From: Fragum whitleyi
Lineage: Eukaryota > Mollusca > Bivalvia > Cardiida > Cardiidae
Reading direction: 5' to 3'
NCBI GenBank assembly: GCA_948146395.1
Contig: OX411551.1
Span: 62,303,346-62,367,345 of the forward strand
Length of the DNA stretch: 64,000 nt
Each line of letters begins with the position of its first letter. The first letter of the stretch is position 1. The notes beneath the pieces are model-generated. The model was not told the origin of the DNA. It saw only the letters and a program-made list of their open reading frames with translations, and made no database searches. Both the position numbers and the translations under genes were made by a program. Positions 23,221 to 35,158 of this stretch are shown in pieces.

Positions 23221-24317
23221 CTCACCTTAGCACATTGTGCTCAAGGTGAGCTTTTGTGATCATTGAATGTCCGTTGTCTGTCGTGCGTCGTTCGTCGTCC
23301 GACGTCAACAATTTAAGTGTTTACACTCTAGAGGCCACAAATATGATCCAATCTTCATGAAACTTGGTCAGAATGTTGGTCAGGTCATAGGGATGAACCC
23401 TATTGAAAATGGGAAGGATCCATGCAAAATCAAGGGAAAAGGAGCCTTATTGACAATTTTCTTGTTTACACTGTAGAGGCCACAAATATGACCCAATCTT
23501 CATGAAACTTTGTCAGAATGTAGGCCAGGTCACAAGGATGAACCCTATTGGATGGGAGGAATCCATGCCATATCACGGGAAAAGGGCCCTGTTGACAATT
23601 TTCTTGTTAACACTCTAGATGCCTCAAATATGGTCCAATCGTAATGAAACTTGGTCAGAATGTAGGCCAGGTCACAAGAATAAATCCTATTGAAAATGGG
23701 AAGGATTCATGCCATATCACAGGAGAAGCGGCCCTATTGACAATTTTCTTGTTAACACTCAAGAGGCCACAAATAAGGTCCAATCATCATGAAACTTGGT
23801 CAGAATTTAGGCCAGGTCACAAGGATAAATCCGATTGAAAATGGAGAGGATCTATACAAAATCAAGGGTAAAGGGGCCTTTTTGACAAATTTCTTGTTCA
23901 CACTCTAGAGGCCACAATTATGGCCCGATCTTCATGAAACTTGGTCAGAATGTTAACACAGTCACAAGGATGAACCCTATTAAAAATTGGAAGGATCCAT
24001 GCCATATCACGGGAAAAGGGGCCTTAATGATAATCTCTTGTTTACGCTCTAGAGGCCACAAATATGGCCTAATCTTCATGAAACTTGGTCAGAATGTTGG
24101 TCATGTCAAAAGGATGAACCCCATTATACACGGGAAAAGGGTTCTTAATGATTATTCTCATGTTAGGTGTTAGAGGCCACCCTTTTTTTTGGTCCAAACT
24201 TCATGAAACTTAGTTTTATATTAAATTGTTTATGACATCTGCCTATTTAATTGATGTGACGTCTCAGGGGTCAAAAAGACTCAGGTGAGCGATCTAGGAC
24301 CATCATGGGCCTCTTGT
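23221..24317 (+). repeat. Minisatellite-bearing element, seven ~145-bp units
   Basis: Starts with the hairpin CTCACCTTAGCAC...GTGCTCAAGGTGAG and ends GACTCAGGTGAGCGATCTAG, then CATCATGGGCCTCTTGT. Between them are about seven tandem units; GAGGCCAC recurs at about 23,331, 23,476, 23,619, 23,763, 23,909, 24,052 and 24,172. Each unit carries TTCATGAAACTTGGTCAGAA and ATGAACCCTATT. The terminal GGTGAG phrases are inverted, like short TIRs. To my knowledge this is a widespread molluscan repeat type. ORFs in it are repeat artefacts. Confidence 0.85.
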
Positions 24318-24922
24318 ATTGGAATAGTTCAGAAAAATGTTTCAAATTTTGGTCTTTTGATTTGTTTGCCATTTTTGCGAGCAAAATGCTTAGCAATTCA
24401 TTAAATAATTTTACAAAAATGAAAAAGAATTGCTGGTTCAAATTAAGAATATTTGAATTCGAAATGAAAGCTTCGGGAGGAAGATTGAATTACTTCTGCA
24501 AATTGAAGAAAGAACACAATTTAGAATTCAATTCATTTGTCTTACAGGGTGGTTAGCAGTTGGAATACATTTAAAACAACAACAACAATAATAATTTGTA
24601 GACTGCGATCGTTTTGAGGCTTTGCCTTTGTCATATTATTTACTACGTCGCGGTAGTGAAATAACCCCGTCGAATATTTTTGATATTACACGGGTGTTAT
24701 TACACTAGTGGAATAACTATGCAAATGAGCTCATAGCGATTGCCAACGCTATTTTGTGACAGCAAAAATGATGTCATAATCTATATATTGTGACGTCAGT
24801 TTTAAACGGCGTTATAAGTTTCGCAGAAAATTCAAATGTGGAATTTCAAGAATTTTGACGATTTTTTTTTTGCAAAAATTTGGGTCATATTATAAATAGA
24901 ATATAAAATTTGTGCTCATAAA

Positions 24923-25020
24923 ATACCGAATTTATTAAACTCGTCATCTAAAACTGATAAAAACTCGGCGTAGCCTCGTTTTTATCTGTTTATAGATGAC
25001 TCGTTTAATAAATTCGGTAT
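24923..25020. repeat. 98-bp hairpin
   Basis: The arms start ATACCGAATTTATTAAACTC and pair with the closing phrase TTTAATAAATTCGGTAT. The stem continues through GATGACT/CGTCATC and TAAAAAC to a short loop at GCGTAGCC. Long AT-rich flanks; no target duplication found. Confidence 0.8.
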
Positions 25021-25062
25021 TCAATGACCACTCATTCAATATCCTCTATTTACTTAATTTCT

Positions 25063-25085
25063 AAAAAAAAAAAAAAAAAAAAAAA
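25063..25085. repeat. Poly-A tract
   Basis: About 23 A, followed about 40 bp later by T-rich low-complexity sequence (25,130-25,160). It may be a retroposon tail but no body is recognised. Confidence 0.7.
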
Positions 25086-25837
25086 TGCCATCTGCAACTT
25101 CTTAAGGACTTGACAAGACTAAGATTTTTACATTTTTTTTTTATTTTTATTTTTTATTTTATCAACGTGGAATTGAAGCTCCGGGTTCAATTACCGAGGA
25201 TTCCACCATTATTTTTGGTGGACGTTTACGTTCACCAGAGTTAATACCACGTTTGAACAATCCTGTCAGATGTTAATAGGTTTTCAAAACAGTAGTACTC
25301 ATTAAGATTCAATTAACTCTTTTTGAAGAATTGTAACCGTCTGACAACTATGCATTTTAAAAATGGAGTGAAACAAGGAGTCTGCGTAACTTGTTGAAAC
25401 CTCAAAGAGATATTTTAAGTGTGAAATCATATTCAATTCTGAGATCGGGTGAATTTTTTCCTTGCGTAGAACTACTTTTCTGACAGAGTGAGTAATTTGC
25501 CCATTATTTCCCAATGGTCAATGGGAGGTCACTCATGAAATGAAATTACTGGAATGACAACCTCCCCTGACACTATATAAAACAAAGGCAAATTAATGGA
25601 AATATCGGTATACACATGAATACGGATACAGTCTGAGCAGGTAAAGTAACGCATTCAGGCCATGCGATAAAGGTTTATGCAAAGCGGTTTTACTTTACAT
25701 TTCAACACACGAAAGCCAAACTCGAGACGAGTGTCTGCATTTTTTTACGCGTTTATATGAACACTTAACCTTTCTTTTCTTTGAGAATGAAAATCGCGGA
25801 ACAATCAATTAATATTCTTTTATAGAATTTTTATCTC

Positions 25838-26760
25838 CACTGGCCGAAGGCCACTGGGGCTATTGTCATGTCGTTGTGTCCGTCGTCCGTTCGTGCGTCC
25901 GTTCGTAAACTTTTTCTTTAAAAATCTTCTCCTCAGAAACTACTAGATGAATTTCAATCAAACTTCACAGGAATGATCCTAGGGTGATCCTCTTTCAAAG
26001 TTGTTCAAGAAATTTAGACCCAATGACAAACATGGATATAATGGGCGTGGCTTATTTCCAAATATGGTTAAAAGTGGGTTTTCTCAGATTCTAATTGATG
26101 GATTCCAATTAAATTTTACATGGATGATCCTTGAGTGGCCTTTTATCAGTCACTAAATAATTATTGTGATCGGTTGAAAAATATGTATTTTATGGGCGGA
26201 GGTCATTTACCTATATGTTATTTAGTCGAAACTTTGAAAATCATTTTCTCAAAATGCAACTGATGGTTTTCAACCAAATTTCACTCTAATAGTGCTTTAG
26301 TGATCCTCTATCAGGCTACCAGAAATTATTGTGATCGGATGAAAAATAATTATTTTAATGGGCGGAGGTCATTTCTGTATATGTTATTTAGTGGAAACTT
26401 TGAAAATCATTTTTTGAGAATGAAACTGATGGTTTTCAACCAAATTTCACCGGAATGATCTTTTTGAGTAACCTTTATGAGTCTACCAAAAATTACTGTG
26501 ATCGGATGAAAAATATGTATTTTATGGGCAGAGGTAATTTCTCAAGATGTTATTTTGTGTAATCTTTGAAAATCATTTTCTCAGAATGTTATGGGTGGAT
26601 ATCAATCGAACTTCATTGGTATGATCCTTGGGCGACCCCTGTAGCATGTAGCCAAAATTATTGTCATTGGATGAAATATATGTTTTTTTTATTAGCGGAG
26701 GTCTTTTCTCTATATGTTATATAGTGGAAACTCTGAAATCATTTTCAACATCAGAAGAAT
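25838..26760 (+). repeat. Minisatellite-bearing element, about four ~165-bp units
   Basis: Opens with CCACTGGCCGAAGGCCACTGG, then GTCATGTCGTTGTGTCCG. Units recur around 26,080, 26,240, 26,405 and 26,575 with TTTCAACCAAATTTCAC, GATCGGATGAAAAATA, ATGGGCGGAGGTCATTTC and AGTGGAAACTTTGAAAATCA. It is unlike 23.2 kb in unit sequence but alike in plan: leading hairpin, CCGTTCGT-rich stretch, tandem units. Confidence 0.8.
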
Positions 26761-26869
26761 CCAAAATATCTAAAAATCTATTCAAAACTTTTATTTTCTT
26801 TTACAAGAATTTCAAGCCTGTGGAGGGACCCAAGTCATTCATAGCTTCCTAGTTTAAGCAGATAACACC

Positions 26870-28215
26870 ATAATTTTTAATAATGAGATTACGGAGAACT
26901 GATTAGCATTACAAAATAAGAATAATAACCTAGATCATCTAATTGTCATTTCTTTACTTTTATAACAAATGGATCGGAGAATCACTGTTTAAACTACACC
27001 AGGAATAATTCCGAAAGTTATCGAAACCTTGTAATGACAGGACTTTGTTGACGATCGACGATATATGTTGAGAAACGTATATCTGAAGCAAGATGCGGTC
27101 AGGTCATTTTCCTTTTATCGTAATTTTACATGTAAAATTTCTCTTTTCTCCACAAATGGAGGAATCACTCTAGTATGCCAACAGAAACGTCCACCATCAG
27201 TACTTTCAGTGCTTTGATTGTTAGAACGTTAGGACTGTTCAAAGTTAGTTTATCTGAATTCTTTCTTCTTTAATCAATATAAATATATTTAGTTTAGTAA
27301 TTCAAACAAACAAATTAGTCTCATATTACTCAGTTCGATCCAATGAAAAAACAATACTTTAATGGTAATGATAATTCTTCTATATACGAAATAATTTTCA
27401 TGCCGTTAACTCCTATCCTACATTTTTCAAACTAAGCCAACGCCTATGATAAGTATAACATACTTTTTCTTGTTAGATTTCAAATTAACGTACAAAAGTC
27501 GTTTTTTACGGATTTATCTTATCCTACCATACTTTTGAAAAGAAGCAAATTTCTAAGAAAAATAATCATATTCCGTATTTCTCCCTTGAACATTTAGGGG
27601 AACGGAAATGGTACATATCCATACTGCAAGATCGAGCAAAATATAAAAACTTTGGAAAATAGCATTATTTCAAAAAACGTTAACTGATATTTATTATACT
27701 ATTATTTGAAAACTTAGAGTAGCACAATTAACAAGCAATTGTGGAATTAGACATTATAACCACCTGGTTTATTTTTCTTTAGTACGTTTAAAGACGTGTT
27801 AAAATTTGATAAAACAAATAAATTAATTTCCCTGTGTTAAAGTAAATGTGACTTTTTAGGCATTTCTCTGAAATGCCGCCTCCATTTAAGAAGGTAATTA
27901 AAATACAGGTGCGTAAAGTTACCCCCCATAGAAAAAAAATCTGCATCACTTTCAGATCACCCATCCACCCTTAAATGAAACTCAAATGGCTAAACTAATT
28001 CAGTGCACCTTCAGAATTTTTTGACCAGTTTGTTTAATGAAACTATCTAGAGCATTGCAATCGATTTATTATAGTTGTGGTAACGATATTTGGAATTGCA
28101 CTTTATCTGTGCTCGATTCTGGCTGTTGAAAGGTTTCCAAATATTTTAAATCAGTTCAAGGATGAAATACCAATTATATAAATATCTATATGTTAAGTTC
28201 TGCCTTGTATGTTAG
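26870..28215. other. Intergenic stretch with one dispersed motif
   Basis: Only the end motif at 27,164-27,219 is recognised; the rest is AT-rich without visible structure. Confidence 0.45.
27164..27219 (+). repeat. ATGCCA-CAGTACTTTCAGTGC end motif
   Basis: The phrase ATGCCAACAGAAACGTCCAC followed by CAGTACTTTCAGTGCTTTGA recurs at 3,147-3,190 and 63,912-63,957 in the same orientation. It may be the terminus of a dispersed element. Confidence 0.55.
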
Positions 28216-28223
28216 TTGTATAA

Positions 28224-28627
28224 ACAATTAACTACATAGTAAAATTGACACTCATCTCGTCCAAACCCATTCAAAATCACTTGCTCAACGCTCCAATAAT
28301 TCAATCCAAACACTCACTCAAACCATTCAAAACGCTATAAAATCACTCAAAACGCTCAACAAAAACATTCAAATCCTTCGAAAAATTCCACAAATTCATT
28401 ATTTTTCTTCAATTTGTAACGTCTGATTTATTCGTGAAAACAAGGAAGTATACTTGTAGACATTTACGTAATTTTTTTGTAAAGGTAGGTAAAAAATATC
28501 AATAGTCCGTCCAATTTGGACGAATTTAGGGTAATTCATTCAAAACTCGCTCTACAAGCTTATTCAATCACATTCCAAAAACGTTCCAAAATCATTTATA
28601 TTGTAAATTTTTCGAAATTATTACTGT
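28224..28627 (-). mobile_element. Full-length but worn MITE (CAGTTA family)
   Basis: Starts ACAATTAACTACATAGTAAA and ends GAAATTATTACTGT. The central palindrome is reduced to AATAGTCCGTCCAATTTGGACG. The CTCACTCAAACCATTCAAAA and ACGCTCAACAAAAACATTC segments are kept. Confidence 0.8.
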
Positions 28628-29383
28628 ACTTGGTGACAATTCTATATATGGATTTTTCACAAATGAGGAAATTTGAATTGAAACTTCAAATAACATAAAT
28701 AAAACGGAACTTTTTCGATTTTAATGATCAACCCACCTGTTGTTGTTGCTTTGATTGTTCTTGTTTCGGGGGCAAAATGTCGTATATTGGTATGTCAAAG
28801 TTTAGTACATTTATTCTACATATTTAATTTGAAATAAAAAAGCCACAGATTGTATACATGTACGCAAAAAGTTATTAAGAACAAAAAATAGACCTACCCG
28901 TTTTGAAATAATCCAAACTATGGCTATTACGAAAAATATAAAAATATTTTTTCATATGTTTACACCATGTCACTCTTTTTATATCCATAGACCTTTTAAT
29001 CAAATAAACGTCTCAAATAAAGTCACTTTGACGAAATTCGCGTGCGTTTCCAAGCGCGGATAAATTAAGAATGAACTGACATTTCGTCTTAAACTGCTTT
29101 TCGTATCCAAGGACGCGATTGCGTTGCTACATTCTTGGATTGCTACAACACGTTATTTGAAATTTGAAAAAAGGTCATAAAGATAAGTCACTTCCTTAAT
29201 GAAAATTAAAAGCATGATATTCTTAAAAGGACCTTAACAGATCCGGAATCACATATCGATCCTGTTTATTCTACTCGCCATAGCAAATGTTTGTCAGTGG
29301 CGGATTCAGAGGGGCGAGGGAGTTCAAACGCCCCCCCCCCCCCTCCAAAGGCCCAATTATTTCATTTCCATGTAGAATAACAA

Positions 29384-29548
29384 TTAAGGTAGTGGAACCG
29401 TGATAGTTCTAAAACATTTCCAAACTAATGATCTTTCACAATGTTGACCGAGGTTTCATAATGAAAATCATTAGGAAACCTCGGTTAACACTGTTAAAAA
29501 TCATTCCTTCTGAAACGTTGCGGAACTATTACGGTTCCACTACCTTAA
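29384..29548. mobile_element. 165-bp hairpin element, AAGGTAGTG family
   Basis: Opens TTAAGGTAGTGGAACCGT and closes with its exact complement ACGGTTCCACTACCTTAA. The inner arms pair through AATGATCTTTCACAATGTT and AACCGAGG, with AACCTCGGTTAACACTG opposite. The whole element folds back. Related copies are at 3,921-4,072 (same outer AAGGTAGTG) and 18,311-18,463. Confidence 0.85.
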
Positions 29549-29927
29549 ACCTCCGACTGTTCACAACATATTCCTATTGTTAACATGATTTTTGACAGAC
29601 AGTATTGACTTTGATCAGCCTGCACAGTTGAGCAGTCTGATCTTGGCAAACGTTGCCTGCCCTCTTCGTAATTTTTGTAAAAAAAAAGTCTTGAGACTGA
29701 CACGTTGTTATGTCCAAAAGATTGGAAATTAGCTTTTCTGTAAGAGGCTTAGCGTAAGACTGTCGTTTGTATGTCTTCGCGTAACGCCGCCGTGCATAAC
29801 CGTTTCGGGCGTACTTACAGATCACTTCAAGCTTTAGAAACGATGTTTTGGTCGCCCATCGACAAAATACATGCTCTGGAGCAAAACTGTCAAAAGTGCC
29901 ATAAGTTGCTGAGAGCATCACAACTGT

Positions 29928-30060
29928 ACAGTTAACTGCATCGTGAAGCATTTTTGAATGATTTGAGTGAGTGTTTCGAATGAATGATAAGAGCGCTGCG
30001 TGAGCGATTTAGAATGGTTTTGATTGAGATGAATGTCAATTTCACGATGTAACTAACTGT
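29928..30060 (+). mobile_element. Internally deleted MITE, 133 bp
   Basis: Ends CAGTTAACTGCATCGTGAAG and TTTCACGATGTAACTAACTG, TA-bounded. The left end jumps directly to TTTTGAATGATTTGAGTGAG, so the whole centre is deleted. Confidence 0.85.
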
Positions 30061-30119
30061 ACCAATCCTGGAGTTGTAAGATAAAATCTCGGTTTGGTCA
30101 TTTTTCATCCGACATTTGA

Positions 30120-30368
30120 CAAATGAGCTTATGCGTGACATTTCCAACAATTTTAAAATTTCCGTAACGCGCAACCATTGAGAGGCGTAGACAGCCACAA
30201 ACTGTAAATATAATGTTACCTTATGTTTCACAGATACTTTAAGACCTTTTTGATCTACTAAGCGCACAGTGAAGACTCTGGTCAGACTGTGCGGATGCAC
30301 AGGCTGGTCAGAGTCTTTGCTTTGCGCATATTTGATATTAATGGAAATCTGACGCACAGGCTCAAATG
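30120..30368 (-). mobile_element. 249-bp TIR element with inner GCGCAGTCTG-type hairpin
   Basis: The left end CAAATGAGCTTATGCGTGAC is matched by the right end TGACGCACAGGCTCAAATG in inverted orientation. The inner hairpin around 30,284-30,318 reads TCAGACTGTGCGGATGCACA, then GGCTGGTCAGA. The minus-strand 210-codon ORF 29,932-30,564 runs through this element and the MITE beside it. Confidence 0.75.
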
Positions 30369-30569
30369 TTAATGTGACCCGGGTCATCCGTCTTCCATAA
30401 ATTGACGTATGATAAGTAGCCAGCCTATGTTTGGATGAGCAGCATGAACTTGTCTGAGGAACGACATGAAACCATTGGTAAGTGCGCCCGTCGCCTAGAT
30501 ATACAACAGTAATATTAAAAGTGTGTGAAACTCCGTACAAACAAACGAGTAAAAGGCTTAGCACAAATT

Positions 30570-31030
30570 CAAATTCCTTTATTGATTTTAAAAAATCCAG
30601 TTATAGGATTGTCACCAAGAACATACATACAATAAACATACAAGACAGAACTTATCAAAAGGTATATAACAGATGGGTATATAATCTATGAACCGATATA
30701 AAATATCAGCATACATATCAAGAGCCACAGTCAAATCATGATTGTGTAATTCAAAATCACTGCAACCAGACCTTGAAGAAAGCAGTTATTGCTATGCTTT
30801 AGAATCACACTCATAATACTTGCCCAAAGTCAATCATTTTTTTATATAGAATTAACTTTATGGCATCTTTTACCAATTATAAAGGTAACGACGACCCTAA
30901 AAACATGCATATCTTAAAATATGTTTGTATTCAATGATTAGTTTAACAACAAAACTAAAATTAAAAACCTTAAACAGAATCTAAGACTAATAAAGTATAT
31001 GCAACATCGGCGTATGTGGAAACAAAGTAC
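30570..31030. other. Intergenic block, possible retroelement 3' end
   Basis: AT-rich sequence beginning TTCCTTTATTGATTTTAAA, which on the minus strand would offer AATAAA-like signals. No protein or tRNA promoter is visible; identity unknown. Confidence 0.3.
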
Positions 31031-31041
31031 AACTCGTACAT

Positions 31042-31472
31042 ACAATTAATTACATCGTGAAATTGACATTCACCTGGATCAAAACTATTCTAGATCGCTC
31101 ACTCAGCGCTCTCATCATTCATTCCAAACACGTACTCAAACCATTCAAAAACGCTCAAACCAATGGAAAATATATAATCAACAACGTCATTCAAAATATA
31201 TTTTGATAGAGAAAAATCGCGATTTCACTGACATAATTCAAAATGTAAGCGCCTCATAGGTTCTTTAAATAAATAGGAAGCTATGTATAAAACTTGTATG
31301 CATTTTTTATTAAAGGGAGGTAATCAATATCGCCCATTTTGTTCATCCTGAACAAAATTTGCGATAATGGATTACCTCCAATTAAATTCATTCAACACTC
31401 GCTCCACACACTCATTCAATTTCATTCCTACATCAGTCCAAAATCATTCACATTGTCAATGTTGTTAACTGT
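31042..31472 (-). mobile_element. Full-length MITE (CAGTTA family)
   Basis: Left end ACAATTAATTACATCGTGAA; right end shortened (TTGTCAATGTTGTTAACTGT, lacking the TTTCACGA part). The centre is a clear palindrome: AGGTAATCAATATCGCCC, then AACAAAATTTGCGATAATGG, then ATTACCTCC. Confidence 0.85.
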
Positions 31473-31606
31473 ACCCATAAAAGGCAAAGTTGTGGGAATA
31501 CTTTTGTAGTGCTTAGTGCAACACTGCCACCAGTGCCCAGCAAAACAGCGTCGTAAGTGGCGTAAGTACCTAAAACATGCTGCATGCAACACTTCCGTAA
31601 GGACCT

Positions 31607-32045
31607 ACAGTTAATTACATCGTGAAATTGACATTTAACTCAATCAAAACCATTCTAAATCACTCACTCAGCGCTCCATTCATTCATTCCAGCAACTCAA
31701 TCAAACCATTCAAAAACGCTCCAAACTCACTGAAAAAACATATAACAACAACTTCGTTCAAAATAAAAATAGCTGGTATAAAATCGGGGTTCCACTTATT
31801 TAATTGGAATTGTAAGCGTCTGATAGGTTCTTGAAGAAATAGGGAGCTATCTTTAGAACTGTACGCATATTTTATTAAAGGGGGGTAATCAATATTGCTA
31901 ATTTTGTTCATCCTGAACAAAATTTGTAATACAGGATTACCTCCCATTAAATTCACTCAAAAGTCGCTCCACATATTCATTCAATTTCATTCCTAAATCA
32001 TTCCATAATCATTCACCTTGTCAATTTCACGATGTTGTTAACTTT
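31607..32045 (-). mobile_element. Full-length MITE inside the minisatellite array
   Basis: Ends CAGTTAATTACATCGTGAAA and TTTCACGATGTTGTTAACTT; the last bases are mutated from CTGTA. Strong central palindrome (TTGCTAATTTTGTTCATCC, then TGAACAAAATTTGTAATAC). Confidence 0.85.
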
Positions 32046-32564
32046 ATAACAGGCTAACGGCAACACTGTCGTAAGGGCCTAAATTGAGCTAAGCAAAATA
32101 CTGTTGGCCTAAGTGTAATACAGTCTAGAGAGCTTATTAAGGGGCTGAGCACAAGCTTGTAAGTTGTTAACACAGTTGTTATTACATATATATGGACTAG
32201 AACGCCACTGGCATAAATGCCTATTTAATGCTCGAGCAACAATGGCATTAGTGCCTATATTGTATCTAGACAAAAAAGTTATAAGTACCTATAAAGGGAC
32301 TAGCACAACACTGGTATAAGTGCATATATAGTACCCAGGCAATAAAGTTGTTTGAACCTATTAGGGGACTAACAAGACACTGGCATTATTGCCTATATAG
32401 TACCTACGCAACAAAGTTGTTAGAACCTATAAAGGAACTGGTATTAGTGCCTAAACAGTGCCTAAAGCAACACAGTTGAAAGAATTTATAAAGGGACTAG
32501 CACGACACTGGCATTAAGCCTTTATTGGGCCTTGAGCAACACGGGTATTAGTACAAACTTAGGG

Positions 32565-32828
32565 GCCGCCGTCATAGCGTAGCTGGTACCGCATGTCATT
32601 CTAGAGGTTCCGGGTTCGATTCCTGACGGCGGTTTCTCATCCGTTCTAACTAATTGTCTACCACCAATTGGTTGATAACCGTAAACCTATGTTGGATAGC
32701 AGCTGCAGGCTAGAAAAGGATGTGATGGTAGTACTGGTGTAAGAAATACCAGGAATTCATCGTTAGGTGCTCCAGTCGCGATGTGACTGAAATAATATTA
32801 AAATCGGCGTAAAATCCCATTCAAACAA
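32565..32828 (+). mobile_element. tRNA-derived SINE in the minisatellite array
   Basis: The head pairs as an acceptor-like stem (GCCGCCGTC with GACGGCGG). It has A-box-like TAGCGTAGCTGG and B-box GGGTTCGATTCC. The body has AAATACCAGGAATTCATCG, AGGTGCTCCAGTCGCGATG, and the end CGGCGTAAAATCCCATTCAA. No clear target duplication because the array is repetitive. Confidence 0.85.
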
Positions 32829-32914
32829 CCAAAGCCTATTTAGGGACCTGCACGACACGGGCGTTTGTTCATTTTTAGAGCTTAGAGTAAAATAGTTGTG
32901 AATAACTGTATAGG

Positions 32915-33426
32915 GACTAGTATGTCACTGACATTAGTGTCTTTAATTATAGGGCGTAGAGCTAAACAGTTGTTAGAACCTATATAAGGATTAACAGGAT
33001 ACTGGCATAATTGCCTATTTAGGACCTAGATTAATACAATTTTAAGCACCTATTAAGAGACTGGCGCAATTTTGGCATAATTGCCTATATAGTCCCTAGA
33101 GTAACACATCATACAGAGAGTGCATACAGAATGTTTATTAATCATGCAATGAGGCCCGTATTGACCTGATATCACCTGTCTGATAACATTTCATGATATC
33201 AGGCAGTCTATTTTTAGAATCAATTTGCATACACTTTCACCTGAATTTCTTTGATTTTTACGGGTGTATCATACTTAAGCACTGAAAATGGTTGCATGAA
33301 AAATAGAATGACATGTTAGTGTCTTAAAATATTAATGTTATCAGGTCTCGGCTGTGAGAATTTATCATGACTCGGAAAAGCCTCGTCATGATAAATTCTC
33401 CCAACCTCGACCAGATAACATTGTAA

Positions 33427-33504
<78 letters not shown>

Positions 33505-34100
33505 GTCTAGTGCATATTGAGCAATTAATCTGAATAAACTTGTAAAAAAACAAACTAGTACGTCACTGACATTAGTGCCTATAATTATAGGGCCTAGAGC
33601 TACACAGTTGTTAGAACCTATATAAGGATTAGCAGGATACTGGCATAACTGCCTATTTAGGACCTAGAGAATAAATAGCAGTAGAGCAATTGAGCATAAG
33701 AGTAATACAATTTTAAGCACCTATATAGAGCCTAGCGCAATACTGGCATAATTGCCTGTATAGTCCATAGAGTAACACATCATATAGAGAGTGTATACAG
33801 AATGTGTTTTATTATGCAATGAAGCCCGTATTGACCTGATAACATAACATGATATCAGGTAGTCTATTTTTAGAAACAATTTGCATACACTTTCACCTGA
33901 ATTTCATTGATTTTTACGGGTGTATTATACTTAAGCACTGAAAAATGGTTGCATGATAAATAGAATAACATGTAAGTGTCTTAAAATATCAATGTTATCA
34001 GGTCTCGGCAAAGCCTCGTCATGATAAATTCTCCCAACCTCGACCAGATAACATTGTTGTTTTAGACACTAACATGTTATTCTCTATTTATCCACCTACT
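32915..34100. repeat. ~640-bp direct duplication containing a hairpin and a TA microsatellite
   Basis: 32,915-33,425 and 33,552-34,055 are collinear: array units, then ACAGAGAGTGCATACAGAATG, CCCGTATTGACCTGAT, TTGCATACACTTTCACCTGA and a terminal hairpin on CTCGTCATGATAAATTCTCC. In the second copy the hairpin arms extend out to ATAAATAGAATAACATGT and ACATGTTATTCTCTATTTAT (33,950-34,095). In the first copy the outer right arm is replaced by (TA)n at 33,431-33,500. Confidence 0.75.
33431..33500. repeat. TA dinucleotide microsatellite
   Basis: About 70 bp of uninterrupted AT/TA repeat, exactly where the duplicate copy has the right arm of a hairpin. Confidence 0.95.
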
Positions 34101-34195
34101 GAAACTTGAGCCAGTGACTATATCGTCGTTTGGTGAACACAACTTCAACAATAACTTCTAAGATATGGCTTGAGAAACGCCTTATTTGCGTGGTT

Positions 34196-34400
34196 TTAGC
34201 GAACGATTTAGAGTGGTTTTGATCGAGGTAAATGTCAATTTCACATTGTTACTAACTGTACACTCAACTTTTAAGAGTTTAAAACGTTTTGAATGCTACC
34301 AAAGGAAAGAAGATCAATATTAGTAATTTCGTTCAAATTGAACGAATTGAAAAATATTATTTTACTTCCCTTTGATGAAATAGACGTACTATTCTAAAAA
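34196..34400 (+). mobile_element. MITE fragments, disordered
   Basis: A right-end piece (AGCGATTTAGAGTGG to TTTCACATTGTTACTAACTGTA, ending about 34,260) is followed by a separate central palindrome (TTAGTAATTTCGTTC, then GAACGAATTG) at about 34,318-34,372. Confidence 0.6.
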
Positions 34401-35158
34401 TAGATTTGTTGGTTTCTTCATAGACAAATCGCATGTTTCTAAATTTACAACATCCAGAGAAATAAGGGAAATGTTTCAAGTGCTTTATTTGATTTCGAAG
34501 CGCTTGGAAAGATTTGTGAAATTGGTAAAAAGTCTATGAATGAAAGGAATTGAGATACCGATTTGTTCTTACTGACATGATAAAGCCCATGTGTGAGGAT
34601 CAAATTTGGACTGAGTTTTTTAGAGACACAAAAGTGTGTTGTCAGTTGAGAAGTTAAGACCTTGTTTGATGCCTTGGCGCATCGAAAAAAAAAATATTAT
34701 TGTTGTATACCTTTTGTCGTGAAACTCGGTGCTATAGAAATAGGTAAACAAGAATTTACTTCCGTATAAAGATTGTAAACAGATTGTGATCTAAAAATAG
34801 ATGTCTACGAGAACTTCTGTATACGGTATAGTTCCATTGATAAAAAGAATTGATAAAAAGCTCTTATCTGGCCAATCGGTGATTATCTTTTAAAATCTAA
34901 AAAACGATGTAATTGGTCAGTATATTGACCAATGATCTGATGAGCTGACACATTTGATTATCACTTCAGTAATTCCTGTTAAAATTCACCTATATTTGGA
35001 ATATTGTTGGAAGAGCGTTTTGATACTATATTATAAAGAATACTATAGATGAAGACTATAGATTAAACTATTGAACTGATATACCGTTTGCACATTTTCG
35101 CTAGACAAGGTTTCTATCTCAATCTTGTCCGTTGGCCTTTACCAAACTGAGTGGAAAA

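Larger units (their letters stand above)
31480..33780. repeat. Degenerate ~80-bp minisatellite array with insertions
   Basis: Recurring unit phrases are GCAACACAGTTGTTAGAACC, TATAAAGGGACTAGCAC and ACACTGGCATTAGTGCCTAT. Units are seen at 31,480-31,600, 32,045-32,560, 32,840-33,110 and 33,550-33,770. A MITE (31,607-32,045), a SINE (32,565-32,828) and non-array sequence with a TA microsatellite (33,120-33,545) interrupt it. Confidence 0.75.

Noticed and set aside
23300..24180. CRISPR-like array or repeated protein domain (open frames of 64-79 codons repeat there)
   Set aside because: Units of about 145 bp are contiguous tandem repeats without repeat-spacer alternation, and the similar ORFs are translations of the same minisatellite unit.
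29932..30564. 210-codon minus-strand ORF, the longest in the window
   Set aside because: Its C-terminal third is translated MITE and its middle is the 249-bp TIR element. No domain is recognisable, and similar phrases occur in the other copy at 5,419-5,625.
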